From an uncultured Oscillospiraceae bacterium (GTDB taxonomy: Bacteria > Bacillota > Clostridia > Oscillospirales > Oscillospiraceae): a stretch of 33,206 nt of DNA. Numbering within the stretch: the first letter of the stretch is position 1; every line of letters starts with the position of its first letter. The position numbers and the translations under genes were made by a program. The notes beneath the pieces were generated by a model that did no database searches, was not told the DNA's origin, and saw only the letters and a program-made list of their open reading frames with translations. Below are positions 6,973 through 14,666 of the stretch, in pieces. The stretch lies in contig CAKTNW010000022.1 of NCBI GenBank assembly GCA_934589145.1, forward strand, positions 1 through 33,206, written 5' to 3'.

Positions 6973-8786
6973 ATGAAGTGAAATCACCGAAAAAACCGCT
7001 GCTGTACTACTATATGGTCGCGCTTCTGATCGTGCTGCTGTTCAACCTGCTGGCCATGCCGTGGCTGTCGGAGCACCAGATCAAGGACGTGGACTACAAC
7101 ACCTTTGTGTCCATGACGGAGCAGGGCCAGATCGGCCAGGTGGAGATCCAGCAGCAGAGCAACCGCATCCTGTTTACCGGCAAGGATGAAAAGACCATCT
7201 ACAAGACCGCCATCGTCCCCGACAACGGACTGGTGCAGCGTCTGCTGGACGCGGGCGTCTCCACCACCGGCGAGGAGATCCAGCAGAGCTCTCTGCTGGT
7301 GGACATCCTGGGCTGGGTGCTGCCGCTGATCCTGTTCATCGGCATCGGGCAGGTCATCTCCCGCAGCATGATGAAGAAAATGGGCGGCGGAAGCAACTCC
7401 ATGATGTTCAACATGGGCAAGTCCAACGCCAAGGTCTATGTGAAGTCCGCCGAGGGCATCAAGTTTGACGACGTGGCCGGTGAGGACGAGGCCAAGGAGA
7501 ACCTGACCGAGATCGTCAACTACCTCCACGACCCCAGCAAGTACAAGGACATCGGTGCGTCCATGCCCAAGGGCATCCTGCTGGTGGGCCCTCCGGGAAC
7601 CGGCAAGACCATGCTGGCCAAGGCTGTGGCCGGTGAAGCCAACGTCCCCTTCTTCTCCATGTCCGGCTCGGAATTTGTGGAGATGTTCGTGGGCATGGGC
7701 GCCAGCAAGGTGCGTGACCTGTTCAAGCAGGCCAAGGAGAAAGCGCCCTGCATCGTGTTCATCGACGAGATCGATGCCATTGGCAAGAAGCGTGACGGCC
7801 AGCTGGGCGGCAATGACGAGCGTGAGCAGACCCTGAACCAGCTGCTGACGGAGATGGATGGCTTCGAGGGCAACAACGGCGTCATCATTCTGGCGGCCAC
7901 CAACCGCCCCGAGTCCCTTGACCCGGCGCTGACCCGCCCCGGCCGCTTCGACCGCCGCGTACCCGTGGAGCTGCCTGACCTGAAGGGCCGCGAGGAGATC
8001 CTGAAGGTTCACGCCCGGAAGATCAAGGTGGCTGAGGATGTGGACTTCAGCAAGATCGCCCGCATGGCCTCCGGCGCGTCCGGCGCGGAGCTGGCCAACA
8101 TCGTCAACGAGGCGGCGCTGCGTGCCGTCCGTGATGGCCGCCGCTTCGCCACGCAGGCCGATCTGGAGGAGAGTATCGAGGTGGTCATCGCAGGCTATCA
8201 GAAGAAGAACGCCATCATGACCGACCACGAGAAAAAGATCGTGTCCTATCACGAGGTAGGCCACGCTCTGGTAGCGGCCATGCAGACCCACTCCGCCCCC
8301 GTGCAGAAGATCACCATTGTGCCCCGCACCTCCGGCGCTCTGGGCTATACCATGCAGGTGGAGGAGGGCAACCACTACCTGATGACCAAGGAGGAGATCG
8401 AGAACAAGATCGCCACCTTTACCGGCGGCCGTGCCGCCGAGGAAGTGGTGTTCGGCTCCGTCACCACCGGCGCCTCCAACGATATCGAGCAGGCCACCAA
8501 GCTGGCCCGGGCCATGATCACCCGCTACGGCATGAGCGACGAGTTCGGCATGGTGGCGCTGGAGACGGTCACCAACCAGTATCTGGGCGGCGACGCCTCT
8601 CTGGCCTGCTCCGCCGAGACCCAGACCAAGATCGACCAGCAGGTGGTGGCGCTGGTGCAGAAGCAGCACGACAAGGCTATCAGAATTCTGATGGACAACC
8701 GCGAGAAGCTGGACGAGCTGGCCACCTACCTCTATGAAAAGGAGACCATCACCGGCGAGGAATTCATGCACATTCTCAACAAGTAA
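6969..8786 (+). CDS. ftsH: ATP-dependent membrane zinc metalloprotease FtsH
   Basis: 605-aa membrane AAA+ protease that degrades misfolded membrane proteins and regulatory substrates. Order of parts: first membrane span (about 11-33), short extracytoplasmic domain, second span (about 112-130), AAA+ module with Walker A GPPGTGKT (207-214), Walker B IVFIDE (262-267) and the second-region-of-homology arginines (TRPGRFDRR), then the M41 protease domain with zinc motif HEVGH (428-432) and SNDIEQAT further on, near the third ligand. Slightly shorter at the C-terminus than many FtsH proteins (typically 610-650). The start ATG overlaps the upstream gene by 4 bp. A strong terminator follows at 8801. 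Confidence 0.97.
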   Translation: MNEVKSPKKPLLYYYMVALLIVLLFNLLAMPWLSEHQIKDVDYNTFVSMTEQGQIGQVEIQQQSNRILFTGKDEKTIYKTAIVPDNGLVQRLLDAGVSTTGEEIQQSSLLVDILGWVLPLILFIGIGQVISRSMMKKMGGGSNSMMFNMGKSNAKVYVKSAEGIKFDDVAGEDEAKENLTEIVNYLHDPSKYKDIGASMPKGILLVGPPGTGKTMLAKAVAGEANVPFFSMSGSEFVEMFVGMGASKVRDLFKQAKEKAPCIVFIDEIDAIGKKRDGQLGGNDEREQTLNQLLTEMDGFEGNNGVIILAATNRPESLDPALTRPGRFDRRVPVELPDLKGREEILKVHARKIKVAEDVDFSKIARMASGASGAELANIVNEAALRAVRDGRRFATQADLEESIEVVIAGYQKKNAIMTDHEKKIVSYHEVGHALVAAMQTHSAPVQKITIVPRTSGALGYTMQVEEGNHYLMTKEEIENKIATFTGGRAAEEVVFGSVTTGASNDIEQATKLARAMITRYGMSDEFGMVALETVTNQYLGGDASLACSAETQTKIDQQVVALVQKQHDKAIRILMDNREKLDELATYLYEKETITGEEFMHILNK

Positions 8787-8800
8787 GTACCTCCACAGTG

Positions 8801-8834
8801 AAGGAGCCCCGGGCCATACGGCCCGGGGCTCCTT
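8801..8834. terminator. Bidirectional terminator between ftsH and the LysR gene
   Basis: Perfect 15-bp stem AAGGAGCCCCGGGCC / GGCCCGGGGCTCCTT with an ATAC loop (8816-8819), between convergent genes ending at 8786 (+) and 8849 (-). Confidence 0.9.
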
Positions 8835-8848
8835 TGTTGATGCGTTGA

Positions 8849-9733
8849 TCATTGATCTCCGTTGGCCGCCACCCATGTCCGCACATAGTCCACGAACAGG
8901 CGGGTGGAGTTGGACAGGGCCTTCTCGTCCTTCACTCCGATGCCGATGGTACGGTGGAAGGTCATGGGCGGGCGACAGGCGGTGACGGGCGCGGGACTGT
9001 GGCGTACCATCAGCTCCGGCAGGAGACTGATGCCAAGCCCTTCCGACACCATGGACAGGATCGTCCGATCCTCCCGTGCCACATACTTCACATTGGGCCG
9101 GATGCCCATCTCGTCAAAGGCCGCCATGATCTCATAGTCGTCACCCTCCTCCAGCTGGATAAACGGCTCCGACGCCAGCAGCTCCCTGGGAAAGGGATCA
9201 CTGTCCGCATAGGGGTGGTCGCATGGCACGATGACCTGCAATTCGTCCCGGTGCAGGGCGTAGGTCTGCAAGCGCTTCACCGACGGCAGCCGCAGAAAGC
9301 CGCAGTCCACCGCGCCGGTGACGATCCAGTTCTCGATCTGGTCGTAGAAGTCGCCGGTGACCACCTCGAACTCGATATTGGGGTACAGCTTGCCGAAGCT
9401 TTTCAGGATCCGGGGCAGCCACTGGGCCGACACACTGGAAAAGGTGGCGATCTTCACCAGGCCGCTGTCCATGTCCTTCAGGCCCTCCACCGTCTGCATC
9501 AGGGCGTGGTGGGCGGCGCACAGCTTCTCGATCTTGGGCAGCACGGCACGGCCATCCGCTGTCAGCACCACGCCGCCACGGTTGCGGCTGAGGAGGGTGA
9601 TGCCCAGCTCACTCTCCAGCGACGTGATGGCGTGGCTGATGCCGGACTGGGTGAAGTTCAGCGCCTCCGCCGCCTTGGTAAAGGTGCCGCAGGACACCAC
9701 CTTCAAAAATACCTGATACTTGGAAATGCTCAT
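8849..9733 (-). CDS. LysR-family transcriptional regulator
   Basis: 294-aa regulator. The start at 9733 (MSISKYQVF) is chosen over an in-frame codon 13 residues upstream because GAGGTGG precedes it and LysR proteins begin close to the helix-turn-helix. The winged HTH spans about residues 18-37 (FTKAAEALNFTQSGISHAI); the rest is the periplasmic-binding-like inducer domain (about 90-290). It is divergent from the small zinc-ribbon gene at 9869, the usual geometry for a LysR target, but that neighbour gives no hint of the inducer. Family call is firm; regulon unknown. Confidence 0.92.
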   Translation of the reverse strand: MSISKYQVFLKVVSCGTFTKAAEALNFTQSGISHAITSLESELGITLLSRNRGGVVLTADGRAVLPKIEKLCAAHHALMQTVEGLKDMDSGLVKIATFSSVSAQWLPRILKSFGKLYPNIEFEVVTGDFYDQIENWIVTGAVDCGFLRLPSVKRLQTYALHRDELQVIVPCDHPYADSDPFPRELLASEPFIQLEEGDDYEIMAAFDEMGIRPNVKYVAREDRTILSMVSEGLGISLLPELMVRHSPAPVTACRPPMTFHRTIGIGVKDEKALSNSTRLFVDYVRTWVAANGDQ

Positions 9734-9807
9734 GGGAACCACCTCGCTGTTGTCGATAGCGTCATTATACATGACGACCGCTCATGAAATCAATAGCAAA
9801 GATGCGT

Positions 9808-9836
9808 TTTACAAATGCGAGTTTCCGTGTTATGCT
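9808..9836 (+). promoter_or_regulatory. Promoter of the zinc-ribbon gene
   Basis: TTTACA (9808-9813), 17-bp spacer, TATGCT (9831-9836). The short gene starts at 9869 behind GGAGGA (9855-9860). Confidence 0.6.
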
Positions 9837-9868
9837 GTATACAGCTTACGAAACGGAGGACACGAGTC

Positions 9869-10087
9869 ATGGCATCGCCTGTGAAAACCATCCGCTGCGC
9901 CCTGTGCGGCAGCAGCAATGTGGTATACCGGAGCGGATGCTACTATTGCATCTCCTGCGGCGCACGGGGCGACCGTCCCATGTCCGACGCGGCGTTGGCA
10001 CACATCGACCAGGCCCTTTCCCTGGGCGATGACAGTGCGGAGCTGGCGGCACTGCGACGCCGCTATCCCCGGCTGCGAGTCAGATAA
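9869..10087 (+). CDS. Small zinc-ribbon protein, 72 aa, function unknown
   Basis: The start is placed at ATG 9869 behind GGAGGA; an upstream in-frame ATG (9815) falls inside the promoter. Residues 9-33 form a compact zinc ribbon with two Cys pairs: C-A-L-C then, after about 16 residues, C-I-S-C (an extra Cys precedes it in GCYYC). The C-terminal half (about 40-72) is short and likely helical with an Arg-rich end. Such free-standing ribbons may bind nucleic acid or protein, but no function can be assigned. It is divergent from the LysR gene and is followed by its own terminator. Confidence 0.7.
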   Translation: MASPVKTIRCALCGSSNVVYRSGCYYCISCGARGDRPMSDAALAHIDQALSLGDDSAELAALRRRYPRLRVR

Positions 10088-10138
10088 TCCCCCTATCTGT
10101 ACCCAATCTTTTCCATAATGAGGGTTATCCTCCCCTCG

Positions 10139-10178
10139 AACCACACCCGGCCACCCGCCCGTGGCCGGGTGTGGTTTT
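10139..10178 (+). terminator. Intrinsic terminator after the zinc-ribbon gene
   Basis: Perfect 16-bp stem, arms 10139-10154 and 10161-10176, loop CCGCCC, ending in TTTT. Core sequence CCACACCCGGCCAC. Confidence 0.9.
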
Positions 10179-10181
10179 ACG

Positions 10182-10210
10182 CTGACAAATCAGGCATGCC
10201 GTGCTATAAT
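10182..10210 (+). promoter_or_regulatory. Promoter of the 100-aa gene
   Basis: CTGACA (10182-10187), 17-bp spacer, consensus TATAAT (10205-10210). The ATG at 10239 follows AAGGAGGAG (10225-10233). Confidence 0.75.
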
Positions 10211-10238
10211 CCCCATCACATCACAAGGAGGAGACGCA

Positions 10239-10541
10239 ATGCGTATCAACTGGTTCAAGGACGAAAACAATCTGATCTATATCAACGGCGCCACACAGCT
10301 GGCAGAGCTGGAGCGGACACTGCGCTTTCCCGGCCTGGAGGAGGCCGCCAACGCGCTGCGGCAGCATCCCACGCCGGAGGGCTTTACCATCAAGGGGCCC
10401 AAACGCACCAGCGGGCGGCTGTTTGTGCCGGATCTGGCCTTTGGCCAGCACATCGAGATGGGCGAGAACATCTTCTTTTTCATGGGCGAGATGCAGGAGT
10501 GCTATGTGATCTACTGGCCCGACGCTCCGGTAGTGCGGTAA
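10239..10541 (+). CDS. Unrecognised 100-aa protein
   Basis: I do not recognise the family. Start at ATG 10239 behind a strong AAGGAGGAG site and near-consensus promoter, so it is very likely expressed. The protein has no signal peptide, no cysteine pair and only one cysteine; it looks like a small mixed alpha/beta domain with an aromatic patch near the C-terminus (IFFFMGEMQECYVIYWP). It lies between two transcription units, with a new promoter starting about 50 bp beyond its stop, so it is probably monocistronic. No partner can be inferred. Confidence 0.75.
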   Translation: MRINWFKDENNLIYINGATQLAELERTLRFPGLEEAANALRQHPTPEGFTIKGPKRTSGRLFVPDLAFGQHIEMGENIFFFMGEMQECYVIYWPDAPVVR

Positions 10542-10587
10542 ACGCACGCAAGGGGTCTCCCCTATCGCCCCGTTTGAAATCTCCCCC

Positions 10588-10616
10588 TTGCAAAATGCTT
10601 CGCCGTATGGTATCAT
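10588..10616 (+). promoter_or_regulatory. Promoter of the riboswitch-guanine deaminase transcript
   Basis: TTGCAA (10588-10593), 17-bp spacer, TATCAT (10611-10616). A transcript starting near 10623 would include the whole aptamer beginning at 10635. Confidence 0.65.
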
Positions 10617-10634
10617 AATCCTGTACATAAGAAA

Positions 10635-10701
10635 ACTCATATAGCCGTGCCGCAACGGGGTACGGCGTTTCTACGGCGTCACCGGTGACGCCACTATGGG
10701 T
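10635..10701 (+). ncRNA. Purine (guanine-class) riboswitch aptamer
   Basis: All landmarks of the purine aptamer are present. P1 is ACTCAT (10635-10640) with ATGGGT (10696-10701). The conserved ATATA follows, then P2 GCCGTGCC / GGTACGGC (8 bp, 7-nt loop), J2/3 GTTTCTAC (10667-10674), P3 GGCGTC / GACGCC (6 bp) and J3/1 ACTAT. Loops L2 (...CGG) and L3 (ACCGGT) can make the GG-CC kissing contact. L3 is 6 nt, one shorter than the 7-nt loop of xpt. The specificity base, equivalent to C74, is C10694; U51 is kept. This predicts guanine or hypoxanthine rather than adenine or 2'-deoxyguanosine. The downstream gene is guanine deaminase. Confidence 0.95.
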
Positions 10702-10741
10702 GCTTTGCCGCAATAGGCGGCGGGGCGCTCATTTTATTTTG
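10696..10741 (+). terminator. Riboswitch expression platform: terminator competing with P1
   Basis: A 16-bp stem forms between 10696-10711 and 10717-10732 (loop AATAG; five G-U pairs, no mismatch), followed directly by TTTATTTTG. Its first six bases are the P1 3' strand of the aptamer, and its last five (CTCAT, 10728-10732) repeat the P1 5' strand (10636-10640). Aptamer and full terminator are thus mutually exclusive. With P1 formed, only a 10-bp hairpin remains, set about 6 nt back from the T-tract. Predicted behaviour: ligand turns expression ON. Confidence 0.75.
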
Positions 10742-10762
10742 TCTGAAAAGAGGGATCGTTCC

Positions 10763-12028
10763 ATGACACAGGTCTTGAAGGGCCACATCGTTCACGCCCC
10801 GGCGCTGGGCCGGGTGGACATCGCGGAAAACGGCTTTCTGGTGCTGGAGGACGGCGTGATCGCCGGGGTCTATCACACCCTGCCGGACTGCTACGCCCAT
10901 GCCCCGCTGCTGGACTACGGCGATAAACTGATCATGCAGTCCTTTGCCGACATGCACCTCCATGCCCCCCAGTACCCCATGCTGGGCATGGGCATGGATC
11001 TGCCGCTGCTGGACTGGCTGAATACCTACACCTTCCCCACCGAGTCCCGGTTCGCCGATCTGGACTACGCCCGCCGCACCTATCAGCGCCTGGCAAGCGA
11101 CCTGATCACCAACGGCACCACCCGGGTGGCCATGTTCTCCTCCCTGCACACCGAGGCAACATGGGTGCTGATGGAGGAGCTGGAAAAGGCGGGCGTCACC
11201 GGCTATGTGGGCAAGGTGAACATGGATCGCAACGGCCTGCCCGGCGTGCTGCAGGAGACCACCGAGGAGTCTGTCCGGGAGACGCTGCGCTGGCTGGAGG
11301 GCTGCCGGTTCGAGCATGTGAAGCCCATCCTCACCCCCCGCTTTACCCCCAGCTGCACCGACGAGCTGATGGCGGCGCTGGGCCGCATCGCCGCGGAAAA
11401 GGGCCTGTACGTCCAGTCCCACCTGTCCGAGAGCATGGGCGAGATCCAGTGGGTGCGGGAGCTGCACCCGGAGTGTCGGCGCTACTGGGAGACCTATGAC
11501 AAGTACGGCCTGTGGAAGGATCACACTCTGATGGCCCACTGCGTCCACTCCGACGAGGTGGAGCGCAAGGCCATCAAGGATGCCAACGTGGTGGTCGTCC
11601 ACTGCGGCGACTCCAACGTGAACATCTGCTCCGGCGTGTGTCCGGTGCGGCGGATGCTGGACGAGGGCATCTGGGTCACCCTGGGCAGCGACATCGCAGG
11701 CGGCGCGCAGCTGCCCATGTACAAGGTCATCGCCACCTCCATCCGCACCTCCAAGGTGCGCCGCATCAGCGACGACTGGCACACCGACTTCCTGACGGTG
11801 GGCGAGGGCTACTATCTGGGCACCACCGCCGGCCACAAGTACTTCGGCGCGGGCGAGGGCTTCGCCGTGGGTGATAAGCTCCACGCCATCGTGGTGGACG
11901 ACGGTGACTTCCCCGAGGCCAGCCATCCCCTCAGCGTGGAGGAGCGGTTCGAGCGGATCATCTACATGACCCACCGCCACAACATCGTATCCGTCTGGTC
12001 GGACGGACGCCAGGTGGTCACGCGGTAA
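10763..12028 (+). CDS. guaD: Guanine deaminase
   Basis: 421-aa amidohydrolase converting guanine to xanthine plus ammonia. The start is ATG 10763 behind AAGAGGG (10748-10754), after the riboswitch. Metal and substrate motifs: FADMHLHAPQYP (HxH at 65-67, the guanine deaminase signature), LLDWLNTYTFPTE, the FTPSCTDELM loop, SHLSES, MAHCVHSD, VVHCGDSN and the C-terminal metal aspartate in LGSDIAGG. Length is normal for bacterial GuaD. It is monocistronic, with a promoter and guanine riboswitch upstream and a terminator at 12054. The riboswitch ligand and the enzyme substrate match, so the cell probably uses the enzyme to remove or catabolise excess guanine. Confidence 0.96.
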   Translation: MTQVLKGHIVHAPALGRVDIAENGFLVLEDGVIAGVYHTLPDCYAHAPLLDYGDKLIMQSFADMHLHAPQYPMLGMGMDLPLLDWLNTYTFPTESRFADLDYARRTYQRLASDLITNGTTRVAMFSSLHTEATWVLMEELEKAGVTGYVGKVNMDRNGLPGVLQETTEESVRETLRWLEGCRFEHVKPILTPRFTPSCTDELMAALGRIAAEKGLYVQSHLSESMGEIQWVRELHPECRRYWETYDKYGLWKDHTLMAHCVHSDEVERKAIKDANVVVVHCGDSNVNICSGVCPVRRMLDEGIWVTLGSDIAGGAQLPMYKVIATSIRTSKVRRISDDWHTDFLTVGEGYYLGTTAGHKYFGAGEGFAVGDKLHAIVVDDGDFPEASHPLSVEERFERIIYMTHRHNIVSVWSDGRQVVTR

Positions 12029-12053
12029 ACACATATTGAGACGCATACAAAAA

Positions 12054-12083
12054 GGGCGGCCTGTGGTCACAGGCCGCCCTCTT
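12054..12083. terminator. Bidirectional terminator between guaD and the Nudix gene
   Basis: GGGCGGCCTGT (12054-12064), loop GGTC, ACAGGCCGCCC (12069-12079), then TCTTT; AAAAA precedes the left arm, giving a T-tract on the (-) strand. Confidence 0.88.
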
Positions 12084-12097
12084 TACAGCGGTATTCC

Positions 12098-12577
12098 TTA
12101 CGCCAACGGCAGTTCCTTTCCGTTCAGGGCCGCGTAGGCCAGGCGTTCCCCCTCGTAGCGGAGCTTCATGGAGAAGAAGGGGGTGTCCGGCTCGTGGATG
12201 AGATCCAGGAACAGCTTGTCCCCCGCCCACAGGGGCAGGGCCATCAGGGCGTCCTTGTGGATCCACTCCAGCACGCCCTCGTTGCACTCGATCAGCTCAC
12301 CCGTCCAGCCGGTGGCGGTGAACACATGCATGTACTCCGTCTCCCACTGGTCGGACACGAAGGTGACAAGGCCACGGTACTGATAGTCCGTCAGCGTCAG
12401 GCCCGTCTCCTCCCAGGTCTCCCGCAGGACGCACTCCTCCGGGCTCTCGCCATCCTCGAACTTGCCGCCGACGCCCACCCACTTATCGTGGTTCAGGTCG
12501 TTCTTCTTCTTGACCCGGTGCAGCATCAGATAGTTGCCCTGGGGATCCTCAATATAACACAGCGTGGAATTATACAT
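12098..12577 (-). CDS. Nudix hydrolase (MutT-like, 8-oxo-dGTP diphosphatase type)
   Basis: 159-aa pyrophosphohydrolase. The Nudix box runs about residues 37-60 (GGKFEDGES, then RETWEETGL), matching Gx5Ex7REUxEExGU with all catalytic acids. The preceding VKKKNDLNHDKWVGVGG resembles MutT/YtkD-like members that hydrolyse oxidised nucleotides, but Nudix substrates are hard to predict. The start is a choice: a TTG at 12586 overlaps the upstream stop but lies right on the AAAGGG site, whereas ATG 12577 sits 10 nt from it, so I use the ATG. It is the second gene of a pair with the DUF296 gene. The terminator is shared with guaD. Confidence 0.92.
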   Translation of the reverse strand: MYNSTLCYIEDPQGNYLMLHRVKKKNDLNHDKWVGVGGKFEDGESPEECVLRETWEETGLTLTDYQYRGLVTFVSDQWETEYMHVFTATGWTGELIECNEGVLEWIHKDALMALPLWAGDKLFLDLIHEPDTPFFSMKLRYEGERLAYAALNGKELPLA

Positions 12578-12582
12578 GTTGT

Positions 12583-12978
12583 TCAAGCCCTTTCAAATGT
12601 GATCTCGTCATAGCCCGTTTCGGCGTCCTGCTCCTGGCCATAGCGCCAGCCGTCCAGCACGCCGAGCACCAACTCACAGGTGGTGTTGACGAGGCAGCCC
12701 TCCTTCAGGTGGCCGCCGAAGGCGGACAGGCCCTGACGGCTCAGGGCGATGTGCAGGTGGCAGCGCTCCTGGCTGACGGTGCCCATCAGGGACAGGATCT
12801 CGCAGTGCTCGTCCACCGTGCGGACGGTGACGCCGTCGGCGTCCCGCAGCACGGCGCGGGTCAGGCAGCCCACCCCGGACAGCACCACGCCGGCGGCGAT
12901 GTGGTATTCGGCGCAGATGGCTTTGATGGACAGCAGCAGGTCGTCGCCCCGGTGTAGTCTCCGGCAGATGGTGGTCAT
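12583..12978 (-). CDS. DUF296 / PPC-domain protein
   Basis: 131-aa single-domain protein of the PPC (DUF296) family, known in plant AT-hook proteins and widespread as short free-standing bacterial proteins of unknown function. Visible family features: an N-terminal R-L-H-R-G-D-D-L segment, GVVLSGVGCLTRAVLR, EILSLMGT, the histidine-bearing CHLHIALS, and FGGHLKEGCLVNTTCELVL (about residues 90-108). Bacterial homologues form trimers with a conserved histidine-lined site. The start at 12978 has AGGAGG 9 nt upstream. It ends 5 bp before the chosen Nudix start. It is divergent from the YgjP-like gene, with overlapping promoters. Confidence 0.88.
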   Translation of the reverse strand: MTTICRRLHRGDDLLLSIKAICAEYHIAAGVVLSGVGCLTRAVLRDADGVTVRTVDEHCEILSLMGTVSQERCHLHIALSRQGLSAFGGHLKEGCLVNTTCELVLGVLDGWRYGQEQDAETGYDEITFERA

Positions 12979-13024
12979 AGGCGGTGTCCTCCTCTGGAAT
13001 GACGTTGGAATAATGTTTCGTACT

Positions 13025-13068
13025 ATTCTACCACACCTTTTGCAATTTGTACAGCGCTGTGGTATACT
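13025..13068. promoter_or_regulatory. Overlapping divergent promoters
   Basis: Plus strand: TTGCAA (13040-13045), 17 bp, TATACT (13063-13068), for the YgjP-like gene. Minus strand: TGTACA (13048-13053), 17 bp, TAGAAT (complement at 13025-13030), for the DUF296-Nudix pair. The two -35 regions interleave, so the promoters probably compete for polymerase. Confidence 0.6.
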
Positions 13069-13101
13069 GGGCGGCAGGAAAGACGGAAGGAGGGCGGGGC
13101 C

Positions 13102-13614
13102 ATGGACTATGAGATCATCCGCTCACGCCGCCGCACGGTGGCGCTGGAGGTGACCCGGGAGGGCCGGGTACTGGTGCGGGCGCCGCTGCGGATGTCCCAG
13201 GGGGAGATCCAGCGGTTCGTGGACGGCCACGCCGCGTGGCTGGAGAAGGCCAAAGCCAGGGTGGCGGCCCGGCAGGCGGCCCATCCGCCCCTGACCGAGG
13301 CAGAGATGGCGGCGCTGCGCCAGCGGGCGCGGGAGGTGCTGCCGGGGAAGGTGGCCCACTACGCGGCCATCATGGGCGTGACGCCCGCGTCGGTGAAGAT
13401 CACCGCCGCCCGGACGCGGTTCGGAAGCTGCTCTGGGAAGAACGGTATCTGCTTTTCCCTGTATCTCATGCAGTATCCGGAGGCAGCCATCGACTATGTG
13501 GTAGTCCACGAGCTGGCCCACATCCGTCACCACGACCACAGCCCCGCCTTTTACGCCCAGGTGGCCCGTGTGCTGCCGGATTATAAGCAGAGAATGAAGC
13601 TGCTGAAAGAGTGA
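13102..13614 (+). CDS. YgjP-like (DUF45/M48-type) zinc metallopeptidase
   Basis: 170-aa predicted metallopeptidase of the YgjP/WLM-related family. Signature parts: N-terminal RRRTVALEV and RVLVRAP strands, W46 in the AAWLEKAK helix, then TRFGSCSGKNGICFS (about 105-119), and the zinc motif HELAH (136-140) followed by HHDHSPAFY, which provides the third ligand. Shorter than the common 220-240 aa form, mainly at the N-terminus. It starts at ATG 13102 behind GGAGGGCGG and has its own promoter. Substrates of the family are not established. It converges on the MBL-fold gene with a shared terminator. Confidence 0.9.
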   Translation: MDYEIIRSRRRTVALEVTREGRVLVRAPLRMSQGEIQRFVDGHAAWLEKAKARVAARQAAHPPLTEAEMAALRQRAREVLPGKVAHYAAIMGVTPASVKITAARTRFGSCSGKNGICFSLYLMQYPEAAIDYVVVHELAHIRHHDHSPAFYAQVARVLPDYKQRMKLLKE

Positions 13615-13615
13615 A

Positions 13616-13661
13616 AAAGCATCCCCGGAGCGCCTGAACCGGCCTGCTCCGGGGATGCTTT
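13616..13661. terminator. Bidirectional terminator between the YgjP-like and MBL-fold genes
   Basis: Perfect 16-bp arms AAAGCATCCCCGGAGC (13616-13631) and its complement (13646-13661), with a 14-nt loop. Confidence 0.9.
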
Positions 13662-13667
13662 CTTCGT

Positions 13668-14306
13668 TCACAGTAATTTCACGCAGCGGATGCCGCCGTC
13701 CAGCGCGGCGGCAAAGGCGTCGCCGTCGGTCTTTTCGCCCACGATGCTGCCGTAGTGGGTGGGAACGGCCACCTGCGGGCGGATGGCGCCGGCCAGCGCC
13801 GCGGCCTCATGGGCTGTCATGGTGTAGGTGCCGCCTGCGGGCAGAAACGCCGCGTCGCACCGGACGGCCCGTGCCTCCGGCGTATCGTCGGTATCGCCCG
13901 CCACATAGACACGGCGGCCCGCCACCGTCACCACATAGCCCACCCACTGGTTGGCCTGGGGATGGAACTTCTTGCCGATGTTGTAGGCGGCCACGGTCTC
14001 AAAGGCCACACCCCTCACCTGATACGTTCCGCCGGGCCGCACGGTCATGATCTGCCCGGCAGCAAAGCCCGCCGCCAGCGCCGTCTCCCGGCAGCTCTCC
14101 GGCAGGACGATCACACCGTCCGGCTTCATCACCCGGCGGATGTCCTCCAGCGAGAAGTGGTCATAGTGCTCGTGGGTCACGAAGATCACATCGCCGTCCT
14201 TCGGATTGCCCGCCACCCGGAAGGGGTCGAACCACATCACCGTCTCTCCGCCGCAGCGGATGGAGCTGTGACAGTTGATGGAAAAGCGCGTCATAAAATC
14301 GTTCAT
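13668..14306 (-). CDS. MBL-fold metal-dependent hydrolase (UPF0173/UlaG-like)
   Basis: 212-aa metallo-beta-lactamase-fold hydrolase. The start is ATG 14306 behind GCAGGAGGATC; a longer reading runs into the upstream element and has no ribosome site. Metal motif THEHYDH (44-50), plus AYNIGKKFHPQANQWVGYVV, GDTDDTPEA and a C-terminal PTHYGS histidine, match the UlaG-like/UPF0173 branch, which includes ascorbate-6-phosphate lactonase and many uncharacterised hydrolases. No sugar-utilisation genes are nearby, so the substrate is unknown. Its upstream region (-10-like TATACT, complement at 14362-14367) abuts the MITE-like element, which may affect its expression. Confidence 0.88.
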   Translation of the reverse strand: MNDFMTRFSINCHSSIRCGGETVMWFDPFRVAGNPKDGDVIFVTHEHYDHFSLEDIRRVMKPDGVIVLPESCRETALAAGFAAGQIMTVRPGGTYQVRGVAFETVAAYNIGKKFHPQANQWVGYVVTVAGRRVYVAGDTDDTPEARAVRCDAAFLPAGGTYTMTAHEAAALAGAIRPQVAVPTHYGSIVGEKTDGDAFAAALDGGIRCVKLL

Positions 14307-14378
14307 ATCTGATCCTCCTGCATACGGCATCCGCCGTGCCCTCCGGTGATGCTCTGTCACCAGTATAAGGCACGGCAA

Positions 14379-14656
14379 TACCATCGAATGACAAGGGCAA
14401 ACACGCCTGACAGCGTGTCTTTCCGGCGCTTTTTGCCCTTTTCACCTTGGCTTGCGCCAGCAAGCCTGCGTCTCAAAAGCCAAAAATCACTCGAAAATCC
14501 ATCGCTGGCAGGTGCGATGCAGTTTTGTCGGAGCAGAAATGTATCCAGACAAGAAAAGGCCCGCAGAGAATACTTGTCGTATTGTCAAGGGGCTTGACGC
14601 CGTATGGGCGCATTTCTGCCCGTCAAAACCGCGTCTGTCCTTGTCATTCGATGGTA
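14379..14656. mobile_element. MITE-like non-coding element with 18-bp terminal inverted repeats
   Basis: TACCATCGAATGACAAGG (14379-14396) and its exact complement (14639-14656) bound 278 bp with no credible gene; similarity of the ends continues to about 28 bp with a few mismatches. If the outer TA is the duplicated target, the ends begin CCATCG with flanking TA, as with IS630/mariner-type insertions. Inside are an imperfect inverted repeat (GCAGAAATG 14533-14541 with CATTTCTGC 14611-14619, extended by TTTTG.CGG) and a small palindrome GTCAAG-GGG-CTTGAC (14584-14598). It fills nearly all of the 360-bp gap 14307-14666. No transposase fragment was seen. Confidence 0.72.
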
Positions 14657-14666
14657 ATAACAAGCT

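Noticed and set aside
6984..8876. Long open frame antisense to ftsH
   Set aside because: Same mirror-frame artefact; it runs through the 8801-8834 terminator.
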